This document shows positions 51,775-61,986 of a stretch of DNA of 64,000 bases, in pieces; the first letter of the stretch is position 1, and the number at the start of each line of letters is the position of its first letter. The DNA comes from Thioalkalivibrio sulfidiphilus HL-EbGr7 (lineage in GTDB: Bacteria > Pseudomonadota > Gammaproteobacteria > Ectothiorhodospirales > Ectothiorhodospiraceae), in contig NC_011901.1 of the NCBI RefSeq assembly GCF_000021985.1, forward strand, positions 186,001 through 250,000. The letters are read 5' to 3'. A program made the translations under genes and the position numbers. Below the pieces are notes generated by a model. It worked only from the letters and a program-made list of their open reading frames with translations, was not told the DNA's origin and ran no database searches.

Positions 51775-52861
51775 GCAACCGGCACCCGGTGCCCAGGGGG
51801 AAGGCACCCTGCTGAGCCACCTGTTCGAGCTGCGCAATCGTCTGCTGCGCATGGTGCTCGCCATCCTGGTGGTGTTCCTGGCGCTGTTCCCCTTCGCCAA
51901 CCAGATCTACACCGCCCTGGCCGACCCGCTGATGGTGCACCTGCCGGAAGGCAGCAGCATGATCGCCATCGAGGTGGCCGCGCCCTTCCTGATCCCCTTC
52001 AAGCTGGTGCTGCTGCTGGCGGTGGTGCTGACCATCCCCTACCTGCTGTACCAGCTGTGGGGCTTCGTCGCCCCGGGTCTCTACAAGCACGAGAAGCGCC
52101 TGGCCGCGCCGCTGGTGATCTCCAGCACCCTGCTGTTCTACACGGGCATGGCGTTCGCCTATTTCGTGGTCTTCCCGCTGATCTTCGCGTTTTTCACCAG
52201 CACCGCCCCGGAAGGGGTGGCGGTGATGACCGACATCGCCCGTTACCTGGATTTCGTGATCATGCTGTTCCTGGCCTTCGGCATCGCCTTCGAGATGCCG
52301 ATCGCCACCATCCTGCTGGTGTCCCTGGGCGTGACCACGCCCGAGAAACTGGCCCAGAAGCGGCCCTACGTGATCATCGGCGTGTTCGTCATCGGCATGG
52401 TGCTCACCCCGCCGGACATCATCTCCCAGACCCTGCTGGCCCTGCCCATGTGGCTGCTGTTCGAGATCGGCCTGCTGTTGTCCCGCATCATGCAGCGGCG
52501 CCGCGCCAGGGAGGCTGCGGAGACCGGTGAGTCGGAGGCCCAGTATGACGACGCCGAGTGGAGCCAGGAGGACATCGACGAGGGTGTCTCCCGGCCCAAG
52601 CCGAGGCCCAATCCGCTGCGCGAACGGCATGCCGCCGCCAAGGCAGCCGCGGCTGCATCTGCCGCCGGCAGCGGTAGCGCCAAGTCCGATTCGGCCACCG
52701 GGGATGATGAGTACCGCCCCCTGAGCGACGCGGAAATGGACGCCGAGCTGGACCGTCTGGCCGATGAGGAGGCCCGAGGCTGGCAAGCCCCCGAGGACGA
52801 CAAGAAGGGCGAGGGCGAGCAGAAGGATTCGGATCAGGGCGACCAGGACAAGCCCAGGGCT

Positions 52862-52864
<3 letters not shown>
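51758..52864 (+). CDS. tatC: Sec-independent translocase subunit TatC, long C-terminal tail
   Basis: The start at ATG 51758 gives 368 residues. The six-helix TatC core occupies about residues 18-255, with the N-terminal signal-binding LLSHLFELRNRLLR, the first loop FVAPGLYKHEKR and FEMPIATILL. A hydrophilic tail of some 110 residues rich in Asp, Glu, Lys and Ala follows, ending in KGEGEQKDSDQGDQDKPRA. The core alone is normal TatC length, so the tail is an extension facing the cytoplasm. The TAG stop abuts the family G repeat. Confidence 0.95.
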
Positions 52865-52976
<112 letters not shown>

Positions 52977-53088
52977 CCACCCCTCACGCTCCAACAGCAT
53001 CTGCTAAAATACCCCTCCCCGGCCCGGATCGATGCCTCTCCAGCGCTCCGTGCCCACCTGTCATTCATCGGACCCGGAACGACGCCCC

Positions 53089-54639
53089 ATGAGCGAAGAC
53101 CACAAGACGCCCCGCTGCCCCACCCTGCTCGTCATCATGGACGGTGTGGGCATCAACCCCAGCAAGATCAACAACGCCGTCGCGGAGGCGCGCACGCCGC
53201 GCCTGGATGAATACTTCTCCACCCACGTGCACACCACCCTGGACGCCTGCGGCCGGGCGGTGGGCCTGCCCGACGGGCAGATGGGCAACTCCGAGGTGGG
53301 GCATCTGACCCTGGGCTGCGGTTCCGTGGTGCGTCAGGACCTGGTGCGCATCGACGATGCCATTGCCGATGGCAGCTTCTTCGAGAATTCGGCGCTCAAC
53401 GGCGCCGCCCAGGCTGCCAAGGCGGCGGATCGCCCCCTGCACCTGCTGGGCCTGGTGTCCGACGGCGGCGTGCACAGCCATGTGCGCCACCTGCAGGCCC
53501 TCATCCAGCTGTGTCAGCGCCTGGAGGTCAAGCCCCTGGTGCACATGATCACCGACGGCCGAGACACCGCGCCCAAATGCGCTGCCAATTACCTGGACGA
53601 ACTGGAGCCCCTGCTGGCCGAGGCGGGCGGGCGCATCGCCACCGTGAGCGGGCGCTACTATGCCATGGACCGGGACAAGCGCTGGGATCGGACCAAGAAG
53701 GCCTTCGACGCCCTGGTGCACGGTGACGGCGAGCGCGCCGCGTCCGCCGCCGCGGCCATCGAGTCCGCCTATGCGGCGGGCGAGACCGACGAGTTCATCA
53801 AGCCCCGGGTGATCGACCCCGAGGGCATGCTCAGGCCCGGTGATGCCCTGGTGTTCTTCAATTTCCGCAACGACCGGCCCCGGCAGATGGCCGCCGCTCT
53901 GGGCATGGACGAGTTCGACGGTTTCGACCGGGGCGATTTCAAGCCCGTGTCCGTGACCTGTCTGACCGAGTACGACCCCCGCTTCCTGTCGCCCATCGGC
54001 TTCCCGCCGGAGCGCCCGTCCATCACCCTGGGCGAGGTGATCAGTACTGCCGGGATCCGCCAGTTCCACTGCGCGGAGACCGAGAAGTACGCCCACGTGA
54101 CCTTTTTCTTCAACGGTGGCAAGGAAGAGCCCTTCGCCGGCGAAGACCGGGTCATGGTGCCCTCGCCGCCGGTGGCCACCTACGATGAACAGCCTGAGAT
54201 GAGTGCGAGCGAGGTGGCCGACGAGACCATCAAGGCCATCGAGAGCGGCCAGTACGGGTTCATCGTGGTGAACTTCGCCAACGGCGACATGGTGGGTCAC
54301 ACTGCCGTGCGCGAGGCGGTGATCAAGGCGGTGGAGGCCCTGGACGCCCAGGTGGGCCGGGTGCTGGACGCCGCCAAGGCCAAGGGCTTCTCGGTGCTGC
54401 TGACCGCCGACCACGGCAACTGCGACGAGATGGTGGACCCGGTGACCGGCGAGCCCCACACCCAGCACACCATGTACCCGGTGCCGCTGCTGCTGATCGA
54501 CCGGGAGCGCTGGCGCCTCACCACCGGCGGTGGCCTGAGTGGCATTGCCCCCACGGTGCTGCAGCTGATGGGACTGCCCCAGCCCAAGGCCATGCGCAGC
54601 AAGTCCCTGCTGCTTTCGGGGACGGCGCCGGCGGGCTAG
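53089..54639 (+). CDS. gpmI: Cofactor-independent phosphoglycerate mutase
   Basis: I start at ATG 53089, giving 516 residues, the family length. The alkaline-phosphatase-like metal site is seen in LLVIMDGVGIN, GQMGNSEVGHL with the phospho-Ser (about 65), and the C-terminal LTADHGNCDEM. The substrate arginines lie in FRNDRPRQ and TDGRDTAP. It interconverts 3- and 2-phosphoglycerate with manganese. The TAG stop codon is the first three bases of the second MITE copy, so the element set the present C-terminus (GTAPAG). Confidence 0.96.
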   Translation: MSEDHKTPRCPTLLVIMDGVGINPSKINNAVAEARTPRLDEYFSTHVHTTLDACGRAVGLPDGQMGNSEVGHLTLGCGSVVRQDLVRIDDAIADGSFFENSALNGAAQAAKAADRPLHLLGLVSDGGVHSHVRHLQALIQLCQRLEVKPLVHMITDGRDTAPKCAANYLDELEPLLAEAGGRIATVSGRYYAMDRDKRWDRTKKAFDALVHGDGERAASAAAAIESAYAAGETDEFIKPRVIDPEGMLRPGDALVFFNFRNDRPRQMAAALGMDEFDGFDRGDFKPVSVTCLTEYDPRFLSPIGFPPERPSITLGEVISTAGIRQFHCAETEKYAHVTFFFNGGKEEPFAGEDRVMVPSPPVATYDEQPEMSASEVADETIKAIESGQYGFIVVNFANGDMVGHTAVREAVIKAVEALDAQVGRVLDAAKAKGFSVLLTADHGNCDEMVDPVTGEPHTQHTMYPVPLLLIDRERWRLTTGGGLSGIAPTVLQLMGLPQPKAMRSKSLLLSGTAPAG

Positions 54640-54896
54640 CCCGCATATCACACCGGTCGAACACCGGCGGGCGTGCAACAGGTTGATACATCAGTCAAAT
54701 ACGTCAAAATGGTGGCCGACCTCAGCATGACAGAGTGTTCCCGCCGGAGTCCTATCGCGGTTCAGGCTCGTCTTCGCGCCCGTAGGCTTGCTCTTCACTC
54801 AACCCATAGCTACGGCTATGGGTTTCGCTCCAGAGCGGCGCCTACAGACACGAATCCTTCGCCTGCTCCCGCGATCCCGGTGAGATATGCGGGCTA
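54637..54896. mobile_element. MITE-like element, copy 2 (260 bp)
   Basis: The ends TAGCCCGCATATCACACCGG (one mismatch to the other copy) and CCGGTGAGATATGCGGGCTA bound 260 bases, exactly the length of the copy at 21780-22039 and in the same orientation. Most internal sequence is shared, including GCCTACAGACACGAATCCTT and the CCCATAGC / GCTATGGG stem, whose loop differs (CATT versus TACG). No open frame is convincing. Confidence 0.85.
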
Positions 54897-54922
54897 GGCG
54901 GGGCTGACATCAGACTTGATTT

Positions 54923-54984
54923 GCCCGGAGGGCCGGGCTCCTACGAGGCAGGTGTTTGCCCGGCAGGAGCCCGGCCCTCCGGGC
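54923..54984. repeat. Perfect 20-bp inverted repeat between convergent genes
   Basis: GCCCGGAGGGCCGGGCTCCT (54923-54942) and its exact complement (54965-54984) flank a 22-base loop between gpmI/MITE and the converging FHA gene. It may serve as a bidirectional terminator, although only a short T run (GTTTTGG) follows. Confidence 0.75.
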
Positions 54985-54998
54985 GTTTTGGCCTGGGA

Positions 54999-55502
54999 TC
55001 AGGGCTGTTCGGTACCTTCCCGGCAAAAGAAATAGATCAGGTTGTCGCCGTTCTCGTTCAGGGGGCGGCCCAGGCTGAGATAGCCCGAGCCGGTCAGGGG
55101 TCGCGACTCCTGGTGCAGGAACACCACCTCGCCGTTTTGCAGGCGGATGTAGGTGCCGTTGAGACTCTGATCGATCAGTACGAAGCGGTTGTCCTTGAAG
55201 GCGATCCGGGCATGCTCCCGGGAGACGTAGTCCTGGTCCAGTACCAGGTTGCATTGCTGTCGGCGGCCGAGGATGAAGGATTCGGGCCGCGGACTTAAGT
55301 TGATGACCTGCTCGCGGTAGTGCAGCAGCAGGTTGCCCAGGTGATGGTCCTGGTCGAGGATCTCGTCGATACCCAGGCGCAGGCGGCGTTCCACGATCCG
55401 GCGGCGGTTGTGGGTCACCCATTCCCCGGTGCTGTCGCGGAAGGGATATTCAGGCCGGCGGCGCCAGTTGCGTCTCTCGCCACGTCTGCGGATATCCATC
55501 AC
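54999..55502 (-). CDS. FHA-domain protein
   Basis: The 167-residue protein has a very basic N-terminus (MMDIRRRGERRNWRRRPEYPF), then a forkhead-associated domain (about 70-155): FILGRRQQCNLVL, VSREHARI and SLNGTYIRL hold the phosphothreonine-binding Arg, Ser and Asn. It probably reads Ser/Thr phosphorylation on a partner. No kinase is adjacent; the nearest kinase in the window is PrkA. It diverges from the gsp genes. Confidence 0.9.
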   Translation of the reverse strand: MMDIRRRGERRNWRRRPEYPFRDSTGEWVTHNRRRIVERRLRLGIDEILDQDHHLGNLLLHYREQVINLSPRPESFILGRRQQCNLVLDQDYVSREHARIAFKDNRFVLIDQSLNGTYIRLQNGEVVFLHQESRPLTGSGYLSLGRPLNENGDNLIYFFCREGTEQP

Positions 55503-55787
55503 TGCCAGCGCCTCGAGGTGGGGGTCGATAGGAAAAGTATAACCAAGCCCGATTCAAAAACCGCATGTACTTCATGGGCCTGGCCGTCATGCCCCTGTCA
55601 TCTCGTCAACCAATAATGCCCGACCCTGCTGCGCGATTGCGACGCCCCGACTTCATGGTATTTTGAAAGCATGTGCCCGATGTGTCTGTATGTACTATAG
55701 AAACAGTCTGCATACGGGGAGTACACTCGGGGCCATGAGCAATCAGACACGATCTGTCCCGGACCGTGCCCGGGTGTGTTGTCGCCC
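55503..55787. other. Intergenic region upstream of gspC
   Basis: This 285-base divergent spacer between the FHA gene and gspC is more AT-rich around 55660-55710. TTGAAA (55663-55668) and TACTAT (55693-55698) are too far apart for a standard promoter, so I assign none. No gene is apparent. Confidence 0.35.
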
Positions 55788-56696
55788 ATGAGCCTGGCGC
55801 AGCTGCCCCTGGGGCTGGCGACCCGTTTCCAGGAACGGGTGAATGTCACGCGCCTGGCGGGCTGGGTGACCGTGTTTCTGATCCTGCTGCTGGCCTATGC
55901 CCTGGCCCGCCTGACCTGGGCCCTGCTGGCGCCTGCGCCCCTGGTATTGCCGGCGCCGATGGTGGCGCCCGCCCAGGTGGCCGCGACGGGCAGCGCCGAG
56001 TCGCCTGCGGCCTCGGCCCTGGCCCGGGTGGCGGGCTTGCACCTGTTCGGCCAGGCCGAGGTGCGAGAAGAGGATGCCGTGGCGGTACCTGTGGATACGC
56101 CGGATACGCGCCTGAATCTCAGCCTCAAGGGCGTGGTGGCCGCCACGCCGGTGGAACGGGGGCTGGCGCTGATCGCCGATGAGCGCGGCAATGAACGACA
56201 TTACGCCGTGGGCGCGGAGTTGCCCGGCGGCGCGACCCTGGAGCAGGTGCACGGGGACCGGGTGGTGCTGCGGCGGGCCGGGCGTTTCGAACAATTGAGG
56301 TTGCCCCGGGACGCGCCCCTGTCCGGCGAGGCGCCGGCGGTCCTGGTGCCGGAGCCCATGGCACAGCCCGGCGTTCAGCCGGGTTCGATCTCCGAGGACA
56401 CCCGGCAGCAGTGGCTTCAGGATCCGCGCACCCTGTTCGACATGGTGCAGGCCCAGCCGGTGATGCAGGATGGTTCGATCCGGGGCTTTGCCATTTCCCC
56501 GCGCCGGGACGCGCGGGCGTTCCGCCAGGCGGGTTTGCGCCCGGGAGACGTGGTCACCTCCATCAACGGCGTGACCATCGCCGGCATGACCGATCCGGCG
56601 GCGATGATGGAACAACTGGCCGGCGCCACCGAGCTGCGGCTGGATATCGAACGCAACGGACGTCCGGAGTCCGTGGTCATACAGGTGGGGCCGTGA
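55788..56696 (+). CDS. gspC: Type II secretion protein GspC
   Basis: I start at ATG 55788 (302 residues). A single N-terminal helix (VTVFLILLLAYALARLTWALL) is followed by a Pro/Ala linker, the homology region (LNLSLKGVVAATPVERGLALIADERGNERHYAVGAELPGGA) and a C-terminal PDZ domain (about 215-302). GspC links the inner-membrane platform to the secretin. It is the first of gspC-D-E-F. Confidence 0.93.
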   Translation: MSLAQLPLGLATRFQERVNVTRLAGWVTVFLILLLAYALARLTWALLAPAPLVLPAPMVAPAQVAATGSAESPAASALARVAGLHLFGQAEVREEDAVAVPVDTPDTRLNLSLKGVVAATPVERGLALIADERGNERHYAVGAELPGGATLEQVHGDRVVLRRAGRFEQLRLPRDAPLSGEAPAVLVPEPMAQPGVQPGSISEDTRQQWLQDPRTLFDMVQAQPVMQDGSIRGFAISPRRDARAFRQAGLRPGDVVTSINGVTIAGMTDPAAMMEQLAGATELRLDIERNGRPESVVIQVGP

Positions 56697-56768
56697 CGGT
56701 CTCATCCATGCCCCGCTTCGGGGCCGACAAGGTGAGATAACGATGCATTCTTTACGGGGAGCGGTGTG

Positions 56769-58736
56769 ATGCGCCCATGGCTTGGCCGGGTGGTGGTCCT
56801 GGTGGCGCTGTTGCTGGCGCAGCCGGCACTGGCCCAGGAAAACGACACCGTGGTGCTGAACTTCAAGGAGGCCGATATCCAGGCCCTGATCAGCATGGTC
56901 TCGGAGCAGACCGGCACCAACTTCGTGGTGGATCCCCGGGTGCGTGGCCGCGTCACGGTGATCTCCGGCGCGCCGGTCAAGCGCGAGGAACTCTACCGGA
57001 TTTTCCTCTCAGTGCTGCGCATCCACGGTTTTGCCGCCGTGCCCGGCGACGGCGTGGTGAAGCTGATCCCCGAGGTGCAGGCCAAGCAGACCGAGGTGCC
57101 CACGGTCGCGCCGCCGCGCACCGGCCGGGGGGATGAATACGTCACCCGGGTGATCAAGGTGGATCACGTGGATGCCGCCCAGCTGGTCCCCATCCTGCGT
57201 CCCCTGGTGCCCCAGAGCGGTCACCTGGTGGCCTCCGCCGAATCCAACGTGCTGATCGTCTCCGACAGCGCCGCCAATGCCGAGCGCATCGCCGAACTGG
57301 TGGCGCGCATCGACCTGGACGGCAGGGAGGATCTGGAGATGATCCCCCTGCGTCACGCCTCTGCCGCCGAGGTGGTGCGCGTACTCACCAGCCTGCATGG
57401 CGGCGGTGAGGGTCGCCGTGGCCAGATGCAGATGGTGGCGGACGAGCGCACCAACAGCATCCTGCTGGGCGGTGATCCCAAGCGCCGTGTGGCTATCCGC
57501 GCCATGATCTCCCACCTGGATACCCGCATCGAGGGCGGCAATACCCAGGTGGTCTACCTGCGCTATGCCAACGCCATGGACATGGCGGAAGTGCTCAAGG
57601 GGCTGGTGCAGGGCATGGATGTGCCCGGAGCAGATGGCCGCGAGGGACGGGGCGGGATCAACATCCAGGCCCACGAGAGCACCAATGCCCTGGTGCTGAG
57701 CGGGCCGCCGGACGCGGTGCGCGACCTGCGCGCCGTGATCAACCAGCTGGACGTGCGCCGCGCCCAGGTGCTGGTGGAGGCGGTGATCGCCGAGGTCTCC
57801 TACGACAAGATCACCGAGCTGGGTGTGCAGTGGGGCGTGGGCAATCCCAACAGCGGCGTGGGCGTGATCAATTTCAATCGCAGCGGTTCGGGCATCATCG
57901 GTGTCGCGGGTGGCATTGACGCCTTCCTGCGCGGCGCGGTGGCGACTCCGCCCAACCTGGGCGACGGCGCCTTCCTGGGTGGTATCGGCACCTCCGGCTC
58001 CACCACCATCGCCGCGCTGGTGCGCGCCCTGGCCGGCGACTCCTCCAGCAACATCCTCTCCACCCCGAGCCTGATGACCATGGACAACGAGGAGGCGGAG
58101 ATCGTGGTGGGCCAGAACGTGCCCTTCATCGCCGGCCGTTCCATCGAGCAGTCCGGCCAGGCCTTCGACACCATCCAGCGCCAGGACGTGGGTGTGAAAC
58201 TGCGCATCAAGCCCCAGATCAACGAAGGCAATTCCATCCGCCTGGAGATCGAACAGGAGGTCTCCCAGGTGGCGGCCGGCGCCACGGCCGCCGCGGATCT
58301 GGTCACCAACAAGCGCAGCCTGCGCACCATCGTCATGGTGGACGACGGCGAGATGGTGGTGCTGGGCGGCCTGATCGACGACGTGCTGGTGCAGACCCAG
58401 GACCGGGTGCCGGGCCTGGGTTCCATTCCCGGCGTGGGTCGTCTGTTCCGCTACGACACCGCGCGCAAGGAAAAACGCAACTTGATGGTGTTCCTGCATC
58501 CGGTGATCGTGCGTGATTCCGCCGTGCAGGAGCATCTGACCGCCTCCAAGTATTCCTACATCCGCGCGGAACAGCTCGCCGCACGGGAGCGGGGCGCACT
58601 GTTCATGTCCCGTGACGTGGCGCCCGTGCTGCCGCCCTGGGAGGAACTGCTGAATCTGCCGCCACCCTACGAGGCCTCCAACGCCCCCGCTGCGGGCAAC
58701 ACCATTGATGTGAGGCCGCCACCGGCCCGCCCGTGA
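56769..58736 (+). CDS. gspD: Type II secretion secretin GspD
   Basis: ATG 56769 with GGGGAG upstream gives 655 residues. A signal peptide ending ALAQ precedes the N0 domain ([37 protein letters not shown]), the N1-N3 repeats and the C-terminal secretin domain with [19 protein letters not shown] and the VLGGLIDDV...[14 protein letters not shown] signature. The 15-mer pore spans the outer membrane. It is in operon with gspC and gspE. Confidence 0.97.
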   Translation: MRPWLGRVVVLVALLLAQPALAQENDTVVLNFKEADIQALISMVSEQTGTNFVVDPRVRGRVTVISGAPVKREELYRIFLSVLRIHGFAAVPGDGVVKLIPEVQAKQTEVPTVAPPRTGRGDEYVTRVIKVDHVDAAQLVPILRPLVPQSGHLVASAESNVLIVSDSAANAERIAELVARIDLDGREDLEMIPLRHASAAEVVRVLTSLHGGGEGRRGQMQMVADERTNSILLGGDPKRRVAIRAMISHLDTRIEGGNTQVVYLRYANAMDMAEVLKGLVQGMDVPGADGREGRGGINIQAHESTNALVLSGPPDAVRDLRAVINQLDVRRAQVLVEAVIAEVSYDKITELGVQWGVGNPNSGVGVINFNRSGSGIIGVAGGIDAFLRGAVATPPNLGDGAFLGGIGTSGSTTIAALVRALAGDSSSNILSTPSLMTMDNEEAEIVVGQNVPFIAGRSIEQSGQAFDTIQRQDVGVKLRIKPQINEGNSIRLEIEQEVSQVAAGATAAADLVTNKRSLRTIVMVDDGEMVVLGGLIDDVLVQTQDRVPGLGSIPGVGRLFRYDTARKEKRNLMVFLHPVIVRDSAVQEHLTASKYSYIRAEQLAARERGALFMSRDVAPVLPPWEELLNLPPPYEASNAPAAGNTIDVRPPPARP

Positions 58737-58746
58737 ACAAGCGTCC

Positions 58747-60303
58747 ATGAGCAGTCCATCCCCGACCCTGGAGAATGCCGGCCTGACCGGTGAGCTGCGC
58801 GAGGAACTGGCGGCCCAGGCTGCGGGCCCGGAGCAGGGCCTGAGCTTCGGTTTCGCCCGCCGCCACGGCGTGGTCCTGCTGCAGGAGAAGATTTCATCCG
58901 GGCAGCCGGTGAACGTCGCCTGCCGACAGGGCGTCAGCAGTCAGACCCTGGCGGAGCTGCGCCGCCACCTGGGTTGTCCCCTGCGTATCGAGGCGGTCAG
59001 CGATGCGCGCTTCGACGCCCTGCTTCGGGAGCGTTACGAGCGCAGCTCCAGCGACGCCATGCAGCTCATGGGCGACATGGGCGAGGACGACCTGGACAGC
59101 GTGGCGCGCAGCCTGTCGGAGCCCGAGGACCTGCTGGAAACCGAGGACGATGCGCCCATCATCCGGCTCATCAACGCCCTGCTCACCGAGGCGGTGAAAG
59201 AGAACGCCTCGGACATCCACATCGAACCCTTCGAGAACCGCCTCACGGTGCGTTTCCGCGTGGACGGCGTGCTGCGCCAGGTGCTGGAACCGCCCCGGGT
59301 GCTGGCGCCGCTGATCACCTCCCGCATCAAGGTCATGGCGCGCCTGGACATCGCCGAGAAGCGTCTGCCCCAGGACGGACGCATCTCGCTCAAGGTGGCC
59401 GGTCGTGCCGTGGACGTGCGCGTCTCCACCCTGCCCTCCGGTCACGGCGAGCGGGTGGTGCTGCGTCTGCTGGACAAGCAGGCCGGGCGCCTGGACCTGG
59501 TGCAGCTGGGCATGGACGACAGAACCCTCAAGGTGATGCAGCGCGCCATCCACCGGCCCCACGGCATCATCCTGGTTACCGGCCCCACCGGCTCCGGCAA
59601 GACCACCACCCTGTACGCGGCGCTCACCCAGCTCAACGACCGCAGCCGCAACATCCTCACCGTCGAAGACCCCATCGAGTACGATCTCGACGGCATCGGC
59701 CAGACCCAGATCAACCCCAAGGTGGAGATGACCTTCGCCCGTGGCCTGCGCGCCATCCTGCGCCAGGACCCGGACGTGGTGATGGTGGGCGAGATCCGCG
59801 ACCTGGAAACGGTGCAGATCGCCGTGCAGGCCTCGCTCACCGGTCACCTGGTGCTCTCCACCCTGCACACCAACACCGCCGTGGGCGCCATCACCCGCCT
59901 GCGGGACATGGGCGTGGAACCCTTCCTGCTGTCCTCGACCGTTGTGGCCATCCTGGCCCAGCGACTGGTGCGCGTGCTGTGCGATCAGTGCAAGGAGCCC
60001 TATGCGGCCGGCGAGACCGAGTGCGAGCTGATCGGTCTGGCCAAGGAGCCGCCGCCCACGCTCTATCGCGCCGTGGGCTGTGACCACTGCAACGGGCTTG
60101 GCTACCGGGGCCGAACCGGCATCTACGAACTGGTGGAAGTGGACGATGCCCTGCGCAACCTGATCCACGATGGCGCCGGCGAGCAGCAGCTGGAACGCCA
60201 CGCCCGCGCCCACGGCCCCAGCATCCGCGCCGACGGCCGGCGCCGCGTCCTCGCCGGCCAGACCACGGTGGAGGAAGTGCTGCGTGTGACGAAAGAAGAC
60301 TAG
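58747..60303 (+). CDS. gspE: Type II secretion ATPase GspE
   Basis: The 518-residue protein has an N-terminal GspL-binding region, then the ATPase with Walker [10 protein letters not shown] (about 279-287), the Asp box [10 protein letters not shown], Walker B and the His box [16 protein letters not shown]. The tetracysteine zinc site [10 protein letters not shown] ... [16 protein letters not shown] is intact. It powers pseudopilus assembly. The TAG stop is the start of a family F hairpin. Confidence 0.97.
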   Translation: MSSPSPTLENAGLTGELREELAAQAAGPEQGLSFGFARRHGVVLLQEKISSGQPVNVACRQGVSSQTLAELRRHLGCPLRIEAVSDARFDALLRERYERSSSDAMQLMGDMGEDDLDSVARSLSEPEDLLETEDDAPIIRLINALLTEAVKENASDIHIEPFENRLTVRFRVDGVLRQVLEPPRVLAPLITSRIKVMARLDIAEKRLPQDGRISLKVAGRAVDVRVSTLPSGHGERVVLRLLDKQAGRLDLVQLGMDDRTLKVMQRAIHRPHGIILVTGPTGSGKTTTLYAALTQLNDRSRNILTVEDPIEYDLDGIGQTQINPKVEMTFARGLRAILRQDPDVVMVGEIRDLETVQIAVQASLTGHLVLSTLHTNTAVGAITRLRDMGVEPFLLSSTVVAILAQRLVRVLCDQCKEPYAAGETECELIGLAKEPPPTLYRAVGCDHCNGLGYRGRTGIYELVEVDDALRNLIHDGAGEQQLERHARAHGPSIRADGRRRVLAGQTTVEEVLRVTKED

Positions 60304-60410
60304 AGGCAAGAGACAAGATGCAAGAGACAAGCAGTTGCATCAGTTTTCCCTGCGCGCCTGGGAAGCCAGCCTCTTGTCTCTTGTCTCTAGTAACTTGTCT
60401 CTGGCGCCTT
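60301..60410. repeat. Hairpin repeat, family F, two-armed
   Basis: The left arm TAGAGGCAAGAGACAAGATG plus CAAGAGACAAG (60301-60331) is inverse to CTTGTCTCTTGTCTCTAG (60372-60390), followed by TAACTTGTCTCTGGCGCCTT. It lies inside the gsp operon, starting with the gspE stop codon and ending just before gspF. Confidence 0.88.
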
Positions 60411-60411
60411 C

Positions 60412-61626
60412 ATGCCTGCCTTTGAATACACCGCCCTGAACCCCAAAGGCCGCGAGGTCCGGGGTGTCCTGGAAGGCGATACGCCGCGCCAGGTGCGCCA
60501 GCAGCTGCGCGAGGGCGGGCTCACGCCGCTGGAGGTGGAGGAGGTCAAGAGCCGGGAGGGGCGCCGCGTGCGCATGCCGGGCCTGGGGCGGGGCATCGGC
60601 GCCATGGACCTGGCCCTGCTCACCCGCCAGCTGGCCACCCTGGTGCGTTCCGGCCTGCCCATCGAGGAGGCCCTGGGCACGGTGGCGCGCCAGAGCGAGA
60701 AGCCGCGCATCCGCAGTATGCTCATGGCGGTGCGAACCCGGGTGATGGAGGGTCACACCCTGGCCCGGGGCCTGTCCGACTTCCCCCACGTGTTCCCCGA
60801 CATCTACCGCACCACCGTGGAGGCGGGCGAACAGTCCGGCCATTTGGAAGTGGTGCTGGAGCGCCTGGCCGACTACACGGAAAACCGCCAGCAGATGCGC
60901 CAGAAGATCCAGCTGGCCCTGTTCTACCCCGCCATCCTCACCGCCATGGCCCTGTTGGTGACCATCGCCCTGCTGGCCTACGTGGTGCCGGAGGTCGTGC
61001 AGGTGTTCGAGGGTATCGGCCAGGAACTGCCCTGGCTGACCCGCACCCTGATCGCCGTGAGCGACGGCCTGCGCGACTACGGCCTGTGGATGCTGCTCGG
61101 CCTGGTGCTGGCCGGCATGGCCGTCGGCTGGCTGCTCAAGAAGCCCGGACCGCGCACCGCCTGGCACCGGGTGATCCTGCGCATGCCGCTGGCCGGTCGC
61201 ATGGCCCGGGGCATGAACACGGCCCGCTTCGCCCGCACCCTGTCCATCCTCTCCGCCAGCGGCGTGTCCGTGCTGGAGGCCCTTCGCATCTCCGCCCAGG
61301 TGGTGGCCAGCCTGCCCATGCGCGACGCCATCCAGACCGTGGCCCAGCGGGTGCGCGAGGGCTCGGGCATCGGCAATGCCCTGGAGCGCACCGGCTACTT
61401 CCCGCCCATCACCGTGCATCTCATCAAGAGCGGCGAGGCCAGCGGCAGCCTGGACGCCATGCTGGAGCGCGCGGCGGTGAACCAGGAACGGGAACTGGAG
61501 GCGCGCATCGGCATGATCATGGGCATCCTGGAGCCGGTGTTGATCCTGGTCATGGGCCTGGTGGTGCTGGTGATCGTGCTGGCCATCCTGCTGCCCATCT
61601 TCGAACTCAACCAGCTGGTGAACTGA
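60412..61626 (+). CDS. gspF: Type II secretion platform protein GspF
   Basis: The 404-residue protein begins MPAFEYTALNPKGREVRGVLEGD and has two cytoplasmic helical repeats, each followed by hydrophobic helices (three membrane spans). Repeats are recognised by LTRQLATLVRSGLPIEEAL and FARTLSILSASGVSVLEAL. It anchors the ATPase complex. The stop overlaps the lipoprotein start (ATGATG), and the usual pseudopilin genes gspG onward do not follow. Confidence 0.96.
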   Translation: MPAFEYTALNPKGREVRGVLEGDTPRQVRQQLREGGLTPLEVEEVKSREGRRVRMPGLGRGIGAMDLALLTRQLATLVRSGLPIEEALGTVARQSEKPRIRSMLMAVRTRVMEGHTLARGLSDFPHVFPDIYRTTVEAGEQSGHLEVVLERLADYTENRQQMRQKIQLALFYPAILTAMALLVTIALLAYVVPEVVQVFEGIGQELPWLTRTLIAVSDGLRDYGLWMLLGLVLAGMAVGWLLKKPGPRTAWHRVILRMPLAGRMARGMNTARFARTLSILSASGVSVLEALRISAQVVASLPMRDAIQTVAQRVREGSGIGNALERTGYFPPITVHLIKSGEASGSLDAMLERAAVNQERELEARIGMIMGILEPVLILVMGLVVLVIVLAILLPIFELNQLVN

Positions 61627-61982
61627 TGATGCAACGCAGACGTCGCCTTGTGCTTGGGGGGTTGTCTGCCCTGCTGCTTGCAGGCTGCCAGATCAATGGC
61701 GAGCCGCTGCGGGAGGATGCTCGGGTACTGCGCCTGATCCTGGTCCCGGTCCCCGACAGTGGTCTCGACCCGGCCTCGTCGGAGGGCCTCGACCGTCTGT
61801 CCCGGGCCGCTGGAACAGAGCTGGTCCATGTGCGTCCAATGAGCGGTGGAGGACACGTGCTGGCCACCGCCGAGCCGGTGCCCGTGTCACAGGCAGAAAC
61901 CATCCTCCAGCGGCTGGCGGCCGATCCCGCCATCGCGTATGCGGAAGAAGACCGCCGCGTCACGCACCAGTCTCCGGAATAG
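61626..61982 (+). CDS. Lipoprotein resembling a subtilase propeptide
   Basis: The 118-residue protein starts within the gspF stop and has a basic start, hydrophobic core and lipobox LLLAGC (Cys near 21), so it should be lipid-anchored. The mature part parallels the propeptide of the next gene: LVHVRPMSGGGHVLATAEPV against VVYLRAMSGGADVVRLPRAM, and AAIAYAEEDRRV-like DPAIAYAEEDRRV against PGVEYAEPDARV. This is the inhibitor I9-type fold that folds and inhibits S8 proteases. I infer a membrane-tethered chaperone or inhibitor for the adjacent protease. It is four bases from that gene. Confidence 0.75.
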   Translation: MMQRRRRLVLGGLSALLLAGCQINGEPLREDARVLRLILVPVPDSGLDPASSEGLDRLSRAAGTELVHVRPMSGGGHVLATAEPVPVSQAETILQRLAADPAIAYAEEDRRVTHQSPE

Positions 61983-61986
61983 GTAC

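Noticed and set aside
55598-55849. Minus-strand 83-codon frame before gspC
   Set aside because: It overlaps gspC in antisense, lacks a ribosome site and has no protein-like features.
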